A stretch of 64,000 nucleotides of DNA from JBDHWG01 sp039810085 (lineage in GTDB: Bacteria; Chloroflexota; Anaerolineae; Epilineales; JAHCIE01): the NCBI GenBank assembly GCA_039810085.1, contig JBDHWG010000025.1, forward strand, positions 1 to 64,000. Direction: 5' to 3'. Each line of letters starts with the position of its first letter. Within the stretch, counting starts at the first letter, position 1. This document shows positions 33,396 to 40,709 of this stretch, in pieces. The notes under the pieces are model-generated. The model worked only from the letters and a program-made list of their open reading frames with translations, was not told where the DNA came from and did no database searches. The position numbers and the translations under genes were made by a program.

Positions 33396-34874
33396 ATGAC
33401 GAACGCATCGAACCCCTTCCGGGGCCGTGTCGCCCCCAGCCCGACTGGCTTTCTCCACATCGCCGTGGCCCGCGCCGCCCTGTACAACTGGCTCAGCGCC
33501 CGCAAGCTCGGCGGTCAGTTCATCCTGCGCATCGAGGACACCGACCGCGCCCGCTACGTTGAGGGCAGCCTCGACAACATCAAGAGCGGCCTGCGCTGGC
33601 TGGGGTTGGACTGGGATGAGGGTCCGGACGTGGGCGGCCCGTATGGCCCCTACGTCCAGTCGGAGCGCCTGCCCATCTACCACGAGTACATCCAGAAGCT
33701 CCTCGCCAGCGGCCACGCCTACGAGACGTATTACTCGAAAGAGGAGCTGGACGCCATCCGCGAGGAAGTGGGCGAGGCCGACCCAGTCACCTTCAACCGC
33801 CGCATCCAGTCGATGCCGGAGGAGGAGAAGGCGCGGCGGCGCGCGGCTGGGGTGAAGCCGGCGGTGCTGTTCAAGATGCCGGAGGACGGGGAGACGGTCG
33901 TCTACGACGAGATTCGCGGCGAGATCCGCTTCCCCAACAAATCGCTGCGCGACCCGGTGCTGCTCAAGTCCGACGGCTTCCCGACGTACCACTTCGCCGC
34001 GATGGTGGACGACGGCCTGATGAAGATCACCGACGTTTTGCGCGGCGTGGAGTGGCTGCCGAGCCTACCGCTCCACGTCCAGGTCATCCAGGCGCTTGGC
34101 TGGGAGACGCCGCGCTTCTACCACCTGTCGCTGTTCCTCGACCCGTCGGGGAAGGGCAAGATGAGCAAGCGCAAGGGGTCGAACGAGTACCCCATCTTCG
34201 TCCACCAGCTGCGGGAGATGGGCTATCTACCGGAGGCGCTGCTGAACTGGATCGCGCTCATGGGCTGGGCCGAGGCTAGCGGCGACCGCGAGGTGTACAC
34301 CATCCCGGAACTGATTCAGGCATTCGACCTGGGCCGGGTGCGCGCCGCGCCAGCCGCCGTGGACTACGACAAGGCCGAGTGGCTCAACGGCGTCCACATC
34401 CGCATGCTCGCGCCGGACGACCTGGCGCGGCGGCTCGTCCCGTTCATGCAGGCGGCCGGCTTCGACGTGACCGCCGAGGGGATCGCGCCGATGGTTCCGC
34501 TCATCCAGGAGCGCATTGCCAATCTGACCGAGGCGGTGGACTTGCTGGACTTCTTCTTCGTGACGCCGCCTGCGCCCGACCCGGCCGAGCTGACGCCGAA
34601 GAAGCTCACGCCCGCTGAGGTGGTGAGCGAGCTGTTGGCGGCGCGGGAGACACTGGCGGGGCTGGAGCCGTTCGACGCGGCGAGTATCGAGGCGGCGCTG
34701 CGAGGCATGGCCCAGGCGCGGGGCATCAAGCCGGGCGACCTGTTCACCATCCTGCGCGTCGCGCTGAGCAGCAAGCGCGTCGCGCCGCCGCTGTTCGGCG
34801 CCATCGCCTGCCTCGGCCGCACGACAACCCTGGCGCGCATCGACCGCGCCCTGGGCATCCTCCAGCCGGCGTAA
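33396..34874 (+). CDS. gltX: Glutamyl-tRNA synthetase
   Basis: 492-aa class I synthetase that charges tRNA-Glu. The N-terminus reads RVAPSPTGFLHIAVARAAL, where the HIGH-type motif (residues 21-24) is HIAV, with alanine in place of the nearly invariant glycine. FILRIEDTDRARYV and the KMSKR motif (residues 255-259) are intact, and the C-terminal anticodon-binding region has normal length. It lies three bases after rodA, so the two are co-transcribed. I see no ribosome site beyond GGTGA in the rodA stop region. Confidence 0.95.
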   Translation: MTNASNPFRGRVAPSPTGFLHIAVARAALYNWLSARKLGGQFILRIEDTDRARYVEGSLDNIKSGLRWLGLDWDEGPDVGGPYGPYVQSERLPIYHEYIQKLLASGHAYETYYSKEELDAIREEVGEADPVTFNRRIQSMPEEEKARRRAAGVKPAVLFKMPEDGETVVYDEIRGEIRFPNKSLRDPVLLKSDGFPTYHFAAMVDDGLMKITDVLRGVEWLPSLPLHVQVIQALGWETPRFYHLSLFLDPSGKGKMSKRKGSNEYPIFVHQLREMGYLPEALLNWIALMGWAEASGDREVYTIPELIQAFDLGRVRAAPAAVDYDKAEWLNGVHIRMLAPDDLARRLVPFMQAAGFDVTAEGIAPMVPLIQERIANLTEAVDLLDFFFVTPPAPDPAELTPKKLTPAEVVSELLAARETLAGLEPFDAASIEAALRGMAQARGIKPGDLFTILRVALSSKRVAPPLFGAIACLGRTTTLARIDRALGILQPA

Positions 34875-34905
34875 CGCTTTGAATCGTTAGGAGAGGTAGG
34901 TAACG

Positions 34906-35121
34906 ATGGTTTCAAAAGAATTGCTCGACCAACTGCGCGAATTGAACCGCGCTGACAAGCTGCACGTCATCCAGGTCTTAGCATCACAACTGGCACAGGA
35001 AGAGGACGAGCTTCTCAAACCAGGCGCTGATTACCCAATCTGGTCGCCTTACGACGCCTATGAAGCGGCAGATGCGATGCTGAAGGCGCTAAAGGTCGCC
35101 GAGAGCCGAGACGATGCATAA
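34906..35121 (+). CDS. Small partner protein of a retropepsin-like gene
   Basis: 71-aa protein of unknown function. The first half is helical and charged (LLDQLRELNRADKLHVIQVL, residues about 6-25). The second carries GADYPIWSPYDAYEAADAML, a tyrosine/tryptophan-rich segment that could be a binding or docking motif. GGAGAGG lies about 9 bases before the ATG. Its end overlaps the next gene by eight bases, which implies co-translation. Its GC content is visibly lower than that of gltX. Confidence 0.7.
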   Translation: MVSKELLDQLRELNRADKLHVIQVLASQLAQEEDELLKPGADYPIWSPYDAYEAADAMLKALKVAESRDDA

Positions 35122-35539
35122 TGCCCAACGCTACGCCTTCACTACTGTAGAAACACAGCTTGGCGAGGCGCGTTTCCGCCCTAATCTGCCTCTCACACTC
35201 GCTTATCAAGACCGCTCAGTGGCTGTGTCGGGCTTGCTCGACACCGGCGCGGTGATCAATGTGTTGCCTTATCAAGTAGGGATTGATCTCGGCGTCGTTT
35301 GGGAAGAACAAACGATAGCCATCCGGCTTACAGGGAATCTAGCTAGATATGAAGCTCGCATCTTGATAGTACAGGCAGTAGTCGGGCGTTTTGAGTCTGT
35401 GCCTCTGGTGTTTGCCTGGAGCAAGGCCCCCGCCGTGCCTCTTCTATTAGGACAGGTCAACTTCTTTATGCAGTTTGATGCTTGCTTCTACCGCTCTGAG
35501 CTGTATTTCGAGGTTCGTCCGCACCAGACTCCTGCTTAA
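35114..35539 (+). CDS. Retropepsin-like aspartic protease domain protein
   Basis: 141-aa protein with the clan AA signature: SGLLDTGAVINVLP (catalytic Asp43 in D-T-G-A), then hydrophobic strands and VPLLLGQVNFFMQFDACF, matching the second conserved LLGxxFF-like block of retropepsin folds. It has half the length of pepsins, so it should act as a homodimer. No signal peptide is present. It overlaps the upstream small gene by eight bases. One sampled 60-base line (35281-35340) is 30/60 G+C, below its neighbours, which suggests transfer. Proteolysis is inferred from the motif only. Confidence 0.8.
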   Translation: MHNAQRYAFTTVETQLGEARFRPNLPLTLAYQDRSVAVSGLLDTGAVINVLPYQVGIDLGVVWEEQTIAIRLTGNLARYEARILIVQAVVGRFESVPLVFAWSKAPAVPLLLGQVNFFMQFDACFYRSELYFEVRPHQTPA

Positions 35540-35558
35540 GCTTGGGGTCAAGGCCGTA

Positions 35559-35629
35559 CACCATACCTGATATGGTGAAGCCTGCCGAGGCAGGCTTTCC
35601 CGTATCAGACACCGACTTGAGTCGGTGGC
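35559..35629. repeat. Three short palindromes after the retropepsin gene
   Basis: CACCATACCTGATATGGTG (35559-35577), AGCCTGCCGAGGCAGGCT (35579-35596) and CACCGACTTGAGTCGGTG (35610-35627). The last two modules recur at 16719-16823 and in the 56759 array. They sit between convergent genes and may also serve as terminators. Confidence 0.8.
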
Positions 35630-35648
35630 ATCGCTCGGCGATACTCCC

Positions 35649-36374
35649 TCAACCCGCGTTATCTTGTCGCAGGCCCCGCGTCGCCCCAATCGCCAGGCAG
35701 ACCGGGCAGCAAGCGTCCATCCAGTCGCCGATGCTCTCTGCCGTCGCCGCCCGCGCCGCTGCCCGGCTCTTCCCCCGCCGTCGCAGCCACAGCCACACCA
35801 CCAACCCAATCACCGCCAGCGCCACGAGAACCAGCAGCGCCGCCAGGCCGCCGGCATTCATGATGAAGCTGATAATCGGGCCGCCGATATAGCCGATGGC
35901 GAAGTGCAGCGCCAGGAAGATGCCGCTGCCCACCAGCGCGCCGAGCAGGAAGCTGGGCAGCGGAACCTCGGCCAGGGCGCACGCCGGAACCGTGGCGATG
36001 CGGACGCCGGGCGTCGTCAGCGACGTGGCGATGCCTATGGTTCCGCCCTTGCGCATCAAATCCGACGCCTTCTCCACGCGCTCCGGCGGCAGCCCGACGT
36101 AGCGGCCGACGCGCTCGAGCAGGGGCCGCCCGAAGCTGCGCACCAGCAGGTACTGCACCCACGCCCCGAACACCATCGCCGCCAGGATGATGGCGAAGCC
36201 CTCCCACAGCACGTAGCGGCCGGCGGCGGCCTGGGCTGCCGCAGCGAGCATCAAGAGGTCGCTGGGGATGGGAATCGGGAGACCGATTTCCTTCAGCAGC
36301 ATGATGGCGAAGATAGCGATCAGCCCATAGGCATCCACATAATGCGACAACATCGGCCCAATCTGCTCAGCCAT
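35649..36374 (-). CDS. DedA family membrane protein
   Basis: 241-aa polytopic membrane protein of the DedA/SNARE-associated (VTT) family, implicated in lipid scrambling or membrane homeostasis. LLKEIGLPIPIPSDLLML, the GAWVQYLLVRSFGRPLLERVGRY segment in part (residues about 66-85), and the TPGVRIATVPACALA arginine motif are visible. The tail has a basic RRRGKSRAAAR stretch. The start is unsure: the ATG at 36374 has only a weak GAG upstream, and an ATG 33 bases earlier falls next to the repeat at 36394. Confidence 0.85.
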   Translation of the reverse strand: MAEQIGPMLSHYVDAYGLIAIFAIMLLKEIGLPIPIPSDLLMLAAAAQAAAGRYVLWEGFAIILAAMVFGAWVQYLLVRSFGRPLLERVGRYVGLPPERVEKASDLMRKGGTIGIATSLTTPGVRIATVPACALAEVPLPSFLLGALVGSGIFLALHFAIGYIGGPIISFIMNAGGLAALLVLVALAVIGLVVWLWLRRRGKSRAAARAATAESIGDWMDACCPVCLAIGATRGLRQDNAG

Positions 36375-36393
36375 TACCAAACTCACTTTCCGA

Positions 36394-36579
36394 GTCATTG
36401 CGGGCAATCTGTCCCGTCATTGCAAGCAATCTATCTCGTCATTGCGAGCAATCTGTCCCGTCATTGCGAGCGCAGCGAAGCAATCCCCCGCCCTTGCGAC
36501 AGACGGCCTAAGAGGCTGTAGCGTGGCTATCACCCGCCGGGGGATTGCTTCGTCGTCCTAGCGTCCTCCTCGCAATGAC
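36394..36579. repeat. Palindromic repeat with four 22-bp copies of its left end
   Basis: GTCATTG occurs at 36394, 36416, 36438 and 36460, each step exactly 22 bp, and the last continues into a full copy of the family ending CTCGCAATGAC. The gap to 36653 holds only this and a partial palindrome. Confidence 0.85.
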
Positions 36580-36652
36580 CCTAAACGAGCGTGGGCGAAG
36601 CGATCCCCCGCCGCGCGGACCGCTTCGCCACGCTCACGATGACGACGCTGTC

Positions 36653-38749
36653 TTACGGCTGCTTGAAGCCGCTGGCCTTGCCGACGCCAGGCAACATGAT
36701 GGTGTTCGTCGCCACGCGAATACTCCCGACGTTGAAGAAGTCCGTCGACACCGTGTTGTTCTGCTCATCCTTGTAGAAGATGTCGAGGAACTGGCTGTAC
36801 TCCTGGAGCTGGGCGGGCTGATGGAAGGTGAGCACCCACTGGATGTCCACGGCGGGGCTGCCCGGGCCGTGGGGCGTGATGCTCATCTGATCCACGCGCA
36901 GGGTGACGTAATCGGTCGAAATCGGGGTCGCGCCGTTACCCGGTGTTTCGCCGCCAAGCCACTGGTCCGGATGCGCCGGATCCTGGACGTAAATCTTGCC
37001 AGTGCCGTTCGCCTGGGGCACGTAGCGCCCGACAAAGACCGTCTGCTCGTCATTCGCCAGCTTGAACTGAATCTCGGTGATGTTGTCCCAGCCGTTGACG
37101 TGGTCGCACGTCGTGACGAGGGTCACCGGACCCATGTCAGGCGCCGCGCTGGCCTTGTCCGCAGCAAGCGGTAGGGTGTTGTTCAGCGCGACGGCGCGCG
37201 TGCCAGAGATGATGCGGATGTAAGGCGGGTAGTTTCTGCCCCAGGCCGGGCCGTCGGGCATGCGCTTGGCCTCGAAGACCGAGGAGTCATTGAGATTGTA
37301 GAACAGGTCTTCCTGCCACGCAACCATCGGCGTCGTCTTCGTGCCGCGCAGCGCCGGGCGCTCGGCCGGATTGAAGGCGGCGACGTTGATGCCGCGATAC
37401 GGAACCGCGTCCAGGTCCCAGCGCTCCTGGCCGGGCCGAGCGTCCGCCAGGTGGCTCACGAACAGCAGCTTCTGACCACCGCGCTCCTCGATCCACGCTA
37501 CGTGGGGGGTGTTGCCGACGAAGTAGATGTCCGGCGTCGAGGCATTATCGAACGTGTTCACGTTCAAGCTATCGCCGACGGGGAGCCAGTTGGTGCCGTC
37601 GAAGCGGCTGACAAAGATCTGCCAGTGGGCGCCGTCGAACTCCTGCCACACCGCCCACGGCTTGGGCTTGGTCTGGTCTTCCTCGGCCAGAGCGCCGCTA
37701 GCGATGCGCGGGTTCATGGCGTCGCGGAAGAAGTTGCGGTTCAGGGCGCAGTTCTGGCCCGCGCCTGTGCAGGCGGGCTGGATGTCCCAGCGGAAGCCGC
37801 CCTCGGCCGTTCCATCGGCGACCGCCTTGGAGGCGAAGATGCGCGTGACTTGCTGCCCTGTCGTGTCCTTCTCCTGCCAGATGGTCCACGGCACGGTGTT
37901 GTTCGGGCCAGAGAAAACGATGTCGGGCTGGCTCGCATCGCTGGCGGGGTTGAAGTTCAGCGAGGGGCCGACGCCGGCGACCGTCTTGCCCGTCGGCAGC
38001 CATTGCAGGCCGCCCAGGAAATTGGCGCCGCTCGCCGTCGCGCCGCGCGACACGAAGATCTGCCGCTTGCCGTTCTCGACCGGGCTATCCTCCTGCCACG
38101 CAACCCACGGCGCAAACGAGGTCGCGCTCGGGTTGACCGAGCCGGTGGCGATGCGCGGCTCCTCCGCGTCCTGCGCCACATCGTGGTTGAGGCTGGGCGG
38201 GTTATGCACAGACGTATCGCCCGTTAGCTGCCAGAACTCGCCGCCCGCATCCTGCGAGAGCACGCTGACGAAGATGTTCTCCTTGTCTTGCAGCGTGCGC
38301 ACCGGCTCATACCAGGCCACGAACGGGATCGTGCCGTGGCCGTTGGCGACCGGGCCGCCGAGGGCGATGGCCGGGTCTTCGGCGACGGCGTTGGTGTCCA
38401 CGTTCAGGCTGCCGCCGTTGCGCGACGCGCCGCGCGTGACCCACTGGCTGTTGCCCGCGTTGAAGCTGCGAACGATGATGTTCTGAGCAATGCCGCCGCG
38501 CAGCGCCTCAGCGACGGCGACCCAGGGGACGGCTGTCGCCGAGCTTTCGGCATTGGCGACGGCCAGCGCGGGCTGCTTGCCAACGTAGTTGGTGCGGTCC
38601 ACCGTCGGGTTCCCGGCGGGACCCTGCACGTTGAAGCCTCCCATCACGCCACCCACTTGCGGCCAGGCGAGGGCCACGACAGCCGTCGCGACCACGGCGA
38701 ACACAATAAGAAGCGGAGTTATCCAACGCAGATGTCCAGACAAACGCAT
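36653..38749 (-). CDS. Secreted beta-propeller-like repeat protein
   Basis: 698-aa exported protein. One hydrophobic segment at residues about 10-30 is a signal peptide or anchor. From about residue 60 to 450 there are several repeats with the pattern PWVAWQE...QIFVSR...W...G.SLN...A..P.I (for example WVAWYEP, WVAWQEDS, WTIWQEKD, WAVWQEFD, HVAWIEER), which suggests one propeller of about seven blades, as in sialidase-like folds. A C-terminal beta-rich region follows. GGAGG lies five bases before the ATG. Binding or catalytic function is not evident; no sialidase Asp-boxes are seen. Confidence 0.7.
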   Translation of the reverse strand: MRLSGHLRWITPLLIVFAVVATAVVALAWPQVGGVMGGFNVQGPAGNPTVDRTNYVGKQPALAVANAESSATAVPWVAVAEALRGGIAQNIIVRSFNAGNSQWVTRGASRNGGSLNVDTNAVAEDPAIALGGPVANGHGTIPFVAWYEPVRTLQDKENIFVSVLSQDAGGEFWQLTGDTSVHNPPSLNHDVAQDAEEPRIATGSVNPSATSFAPWVAWQEDSPVENGKRQIFVSRGATASGANFLGGLQWLPTGKTVAGVGPSLNFNPASDASQPDIVFSGPNNTVPWTIWQEKDTTGQQVTRIFASKAVADGTAEGGFRWDIQPACTGAGQNCALNRNFFRDAMNPRIASGALAEEDQTKPKPWAVWQEFDGAHWQIFVSRFDGTNWLPVGDSLNVNTFDNASTPDIYFVGNTPHVAWIEERGGQKLLFVSHLADARPGQERWDLDAVPYRGINVAAFNPAERPALRGTKTTPMVAWQEDLFYNLNDSSVFEAKRMPDGPAWGRNYPPYIRIISGTRAVALNNTLPLAADKASAAPDMGPVTLVTTCDHVNGWDNITEIQFKLANDEQTVFVGRYVPQANGTGKIYVQDPAHPDQWLGGETPGNGATPISTDYVTLRVDQMSITPHGPGSPAVDIQWVLTFHQPAQLQEYSQFLDIFYKDEQNNTVSTDFFNVGSIRVATNTIMLPGVGKASGFKQP

Positions 38750-38823
38750 ACTTCCTCCCTGTTGAGTTGACGGGCGTCCTACTTACTTAGAGTGACGAAT
38801 GCCGGGCGCGGTTGGATTTCGCT

Positions 38824-40203
38824 CTACGGACCGACCGGCTGCGCCTGTCGCAGCATGGGGTAGTACACGCGATAGGAGGCAGTGGGCACGGCGGCGCAGC
38901 CGAAAGCGTCGATGGCGGTGGTCATCTGGGCCAGTGTGGGCATGGCAACCTCGCGCGGGCTGGCCGGGCTAGATGTCAGGAAAGGCGCGATGGCCGCCTG
39001 GGCGTCGGCCAGGCAGGCGTAGCGCGCCACCTCCATGCACAGGTCATTGGGCGGGTCCTTCCCGGCGATGATGCGACCGAGGATGCGGTGCTCCGCCTCG
39101 ACGCCGAGAATCTGGCCGACAGTCTGCGCCAGGAGGGGCAGACCGAGCTGCGCCAGGCGCTGCGTCGCCGCCAGGTACGCGCCGATGAACGTGTTCTCCA
39201 GGGTGTCCAGGATGTTCAGGAACGTGGGCAAATCGTCGAAGGCGTTCTGCGGGAAGTAGAACGTCGTCGTCGAGGGCGCTGCCCCGTTTTGCTTGAGGAA
39301 GTCCAGGTGGTGGCGCTCCTCGTCCAGCGCCGCCTGGAGATACCACTGCCGCGTGGCAGGCAGCGCCTGGAAGAAGCCGCCCTGGATGCCGGCGTAGTAG
39401 AAGGTAATGCCCAGCGCCTCGGCCGTGGCCGCGATGTTGAAGATGCGCAGGAGGTCTTCATCGCACGTCGTCGGCGCGGCGGGCGCGATGGCCTGGCAGG
39501 TGTAGCCGCCGATGACCGCGCTCATCTGGTCCGTCGTGGGCATTGCCACCGGGCCGACGTAGTTCAGGCCGCCGTGGATGTACAGGCCGAGCTTCCCGAT
39601 AATCTGGGACGGGCAGTCGATGGCAGCGCGCTCGAAGCACACGTTATTGGGCGGCGGTGGGCTGTTGCCGGACAACTCGCGCCCCAGGACGCGGTGCTCC
39701 GCCTCGATGCCGACGATCTGGTTGGCGACCTCGGCCATCGCCGGCTGCCCCATCTCGGCGAAGCGCCGCGCGGCGGCCAGGTAGGCATCCATGAAGCCCG
39801 TCTCCAGCGTTTCGATGGCGGCGATGAACGTGGCGAAGCCGCTGAAGGCGAACGTGCCGGGCGGGAAGTAGAAGGCAGTGGATTGGGGAGTCGCGCCCTG
39901 TTGGAGCAGGTACTTGTAGTGGGACCATTCCTGGTCCAGGGCGGCCTGGATGTAGCCCTTCTGGTAGGCGGGCAGGCGCGCGAAGAAGGCCGCCTGGGTC
40001 GCCTGGTAGTAGAACGTCATCGCCAGGCTTTCCAGGGTCGCCGCGACATCCAGCACGCCGGTCAGGGTCTCAACGCATGTGCTCGGCGGCGGCGCGACGG
40101 CTCCCACAGCGCCCGCGGCCCCGGCGAGGCCGGGTGGCAGAAGCAGCCCGCCTGCAGCCAGGGCCGCCAGCTTCAGAAACTCTCGACGGCTTACCTGCGA
40201 CAT
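38824..40203 (-). CDS. Tat-exported protein with two ferritin-like domains
   Basis: 459-aa protein. The N-terminus SRREFLKLAALAAGGLLLPP is a twin-arginine signal (R6-R7), so it folds before export. Two tandem ferritin_2-like domains follow: domain 1 from about residue 45 (LDVAATLESLAMTFYYQAT) and domain 2 from about 244 (FNIAATAEALGITFYYAG). Each contains an EWSHYK- or EERHHLDFL-type helix and an EAEHRVLGRE or EAEHRILGRI helix with the Glu/His expected for a di-metal site. GGAG lies six bases before the ATG. Metal binding and oxidase activity are inferred. It follows the propeller gene's upstream end by 74 bases. Confidence 0.82.
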   Translation of the reverse strand: MSQVSRREFLKLAALAAGGLLLPPGLAGAAGAVGAVAPPPSTCVETLTGVLDVAATLESLAMTFYYQATQAAFFARLPAYQKGYIQAALDQEWSHYKYLLQQGATPQSTAFYFPPGTFAFSGFATFIAAIETLETGFMDAYLAAARRFAEMGQPAMAEVANQIVGIEAEHRVLGRELSGNSPPPPNNVCFERAAIDCPSQIIGKLGLYIHGGLNYVGPVAMPTTDQMSAVIGGYTCQAIAPAAPTTCDEDLLRIFNIAATAEALGITFYYAGIQGGFFQALPATRQWYLQAALDEERHHLDFLKQNGAAPSTTTFYFPQNAFDDLPTFLNILDTLENTFIGAYLAATQRLAQLGLPLLAQTVGQILGVEAEHRILGRIIAGKDPPNDLCMEVARYACLADAQAAIAPFLTSSPASPREVAMPTLAQMTTAIDAFGCAAVPTASYRVYYPMLRQAQPVGP

Positions 40204-40335
40204 GTCATCTCCCAAGCTCAAACAGGATTTCAGTGGCAAGACATGCCTCCCCCATATCATACAACGCAGCCACCGACGTGCTGGATTTCGCGAGCAGGCC
40301 GTCTATCTCGTCTGACGCCAGCTTTCGGGAAAATG

Positions 40336-40400
40336 GCAACGCAGAGACGCAGAGGGGCAGACAGGTTTTCTTCTTCCTCTGCGCCTCTGCGCCTCTGCGT
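40336..40400. repeat. Palindromic repeat, CGCAGAGACGCAGAGG type
   Basis: CGCAGAGACGCAGAGG at the left is matched by CCTCTGCGCCTCTGCG at the right, in the gap between two minus-strand genes. Related hairpins of CACAGAGG type lie at 56674-56745. Confidence 0.65.
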
Positions 40401-40410
40401 TTCGAACCTC

Positions 40411-40659
40411 TTATCGCCACAAGCGGTTGTTCCACCGTTCGAGCAACGCCAGGCCGCCGTACAGCAGCGCAAACAGGACGGCGCCGAAGAGCGAGCAGCC
40501 GAGCGCGGCCAGGGCGACCTGCCCGCCGAAGAACAGCCAGACCAGGGCGCTGCCGATAACGGTGAGAAACAGGACCACCGCAATCGCCAGGCGCAGCTCC
40601 GTCGCCCGCCGGAAGGCGCGCATGTTCGTCGGTTTCTCATCTCGCGGCCTGTCATCCAT
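40411..40659 (-). CDS. Small two-helix membrane protein
   Basis: 82-aa protein with a charged N-terminus (DDRPRDEKP) and two hydrophobic helices: about 24-44 (LAIAVVLFLTVIGSALVWLF) and 48-70 (LAALGCSLFGAVLFALLYGG). No family is recognised. The general pattern resembles AtpI/AtpZ-like small proteins, but no ATP synthase genes are near. GGGAGGAG lies seven bases before the ATG, which supports a real gene. Confidence 0.6.
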   Translation of the reverse strand: MDDRPRDEKPTNMRAFRRATELRLAIAVVLFLTVIGSALVWLFFGGQVALAALGCSLFGAVLFALLYGGLALLERWNNRLWR

Positions 40660-40709
40660 GGAGTGTCTCCTCCCTGACAGAATTCGGTCATCCGTTCAAG
40701 CGACGAAGC

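Noticed and set aside
36394..36470. Four 22-bp repeats as a CRISPR remnant
   Set aside because: They are abutting copies of the left end of a dispersed palindromic element, with no spacers.
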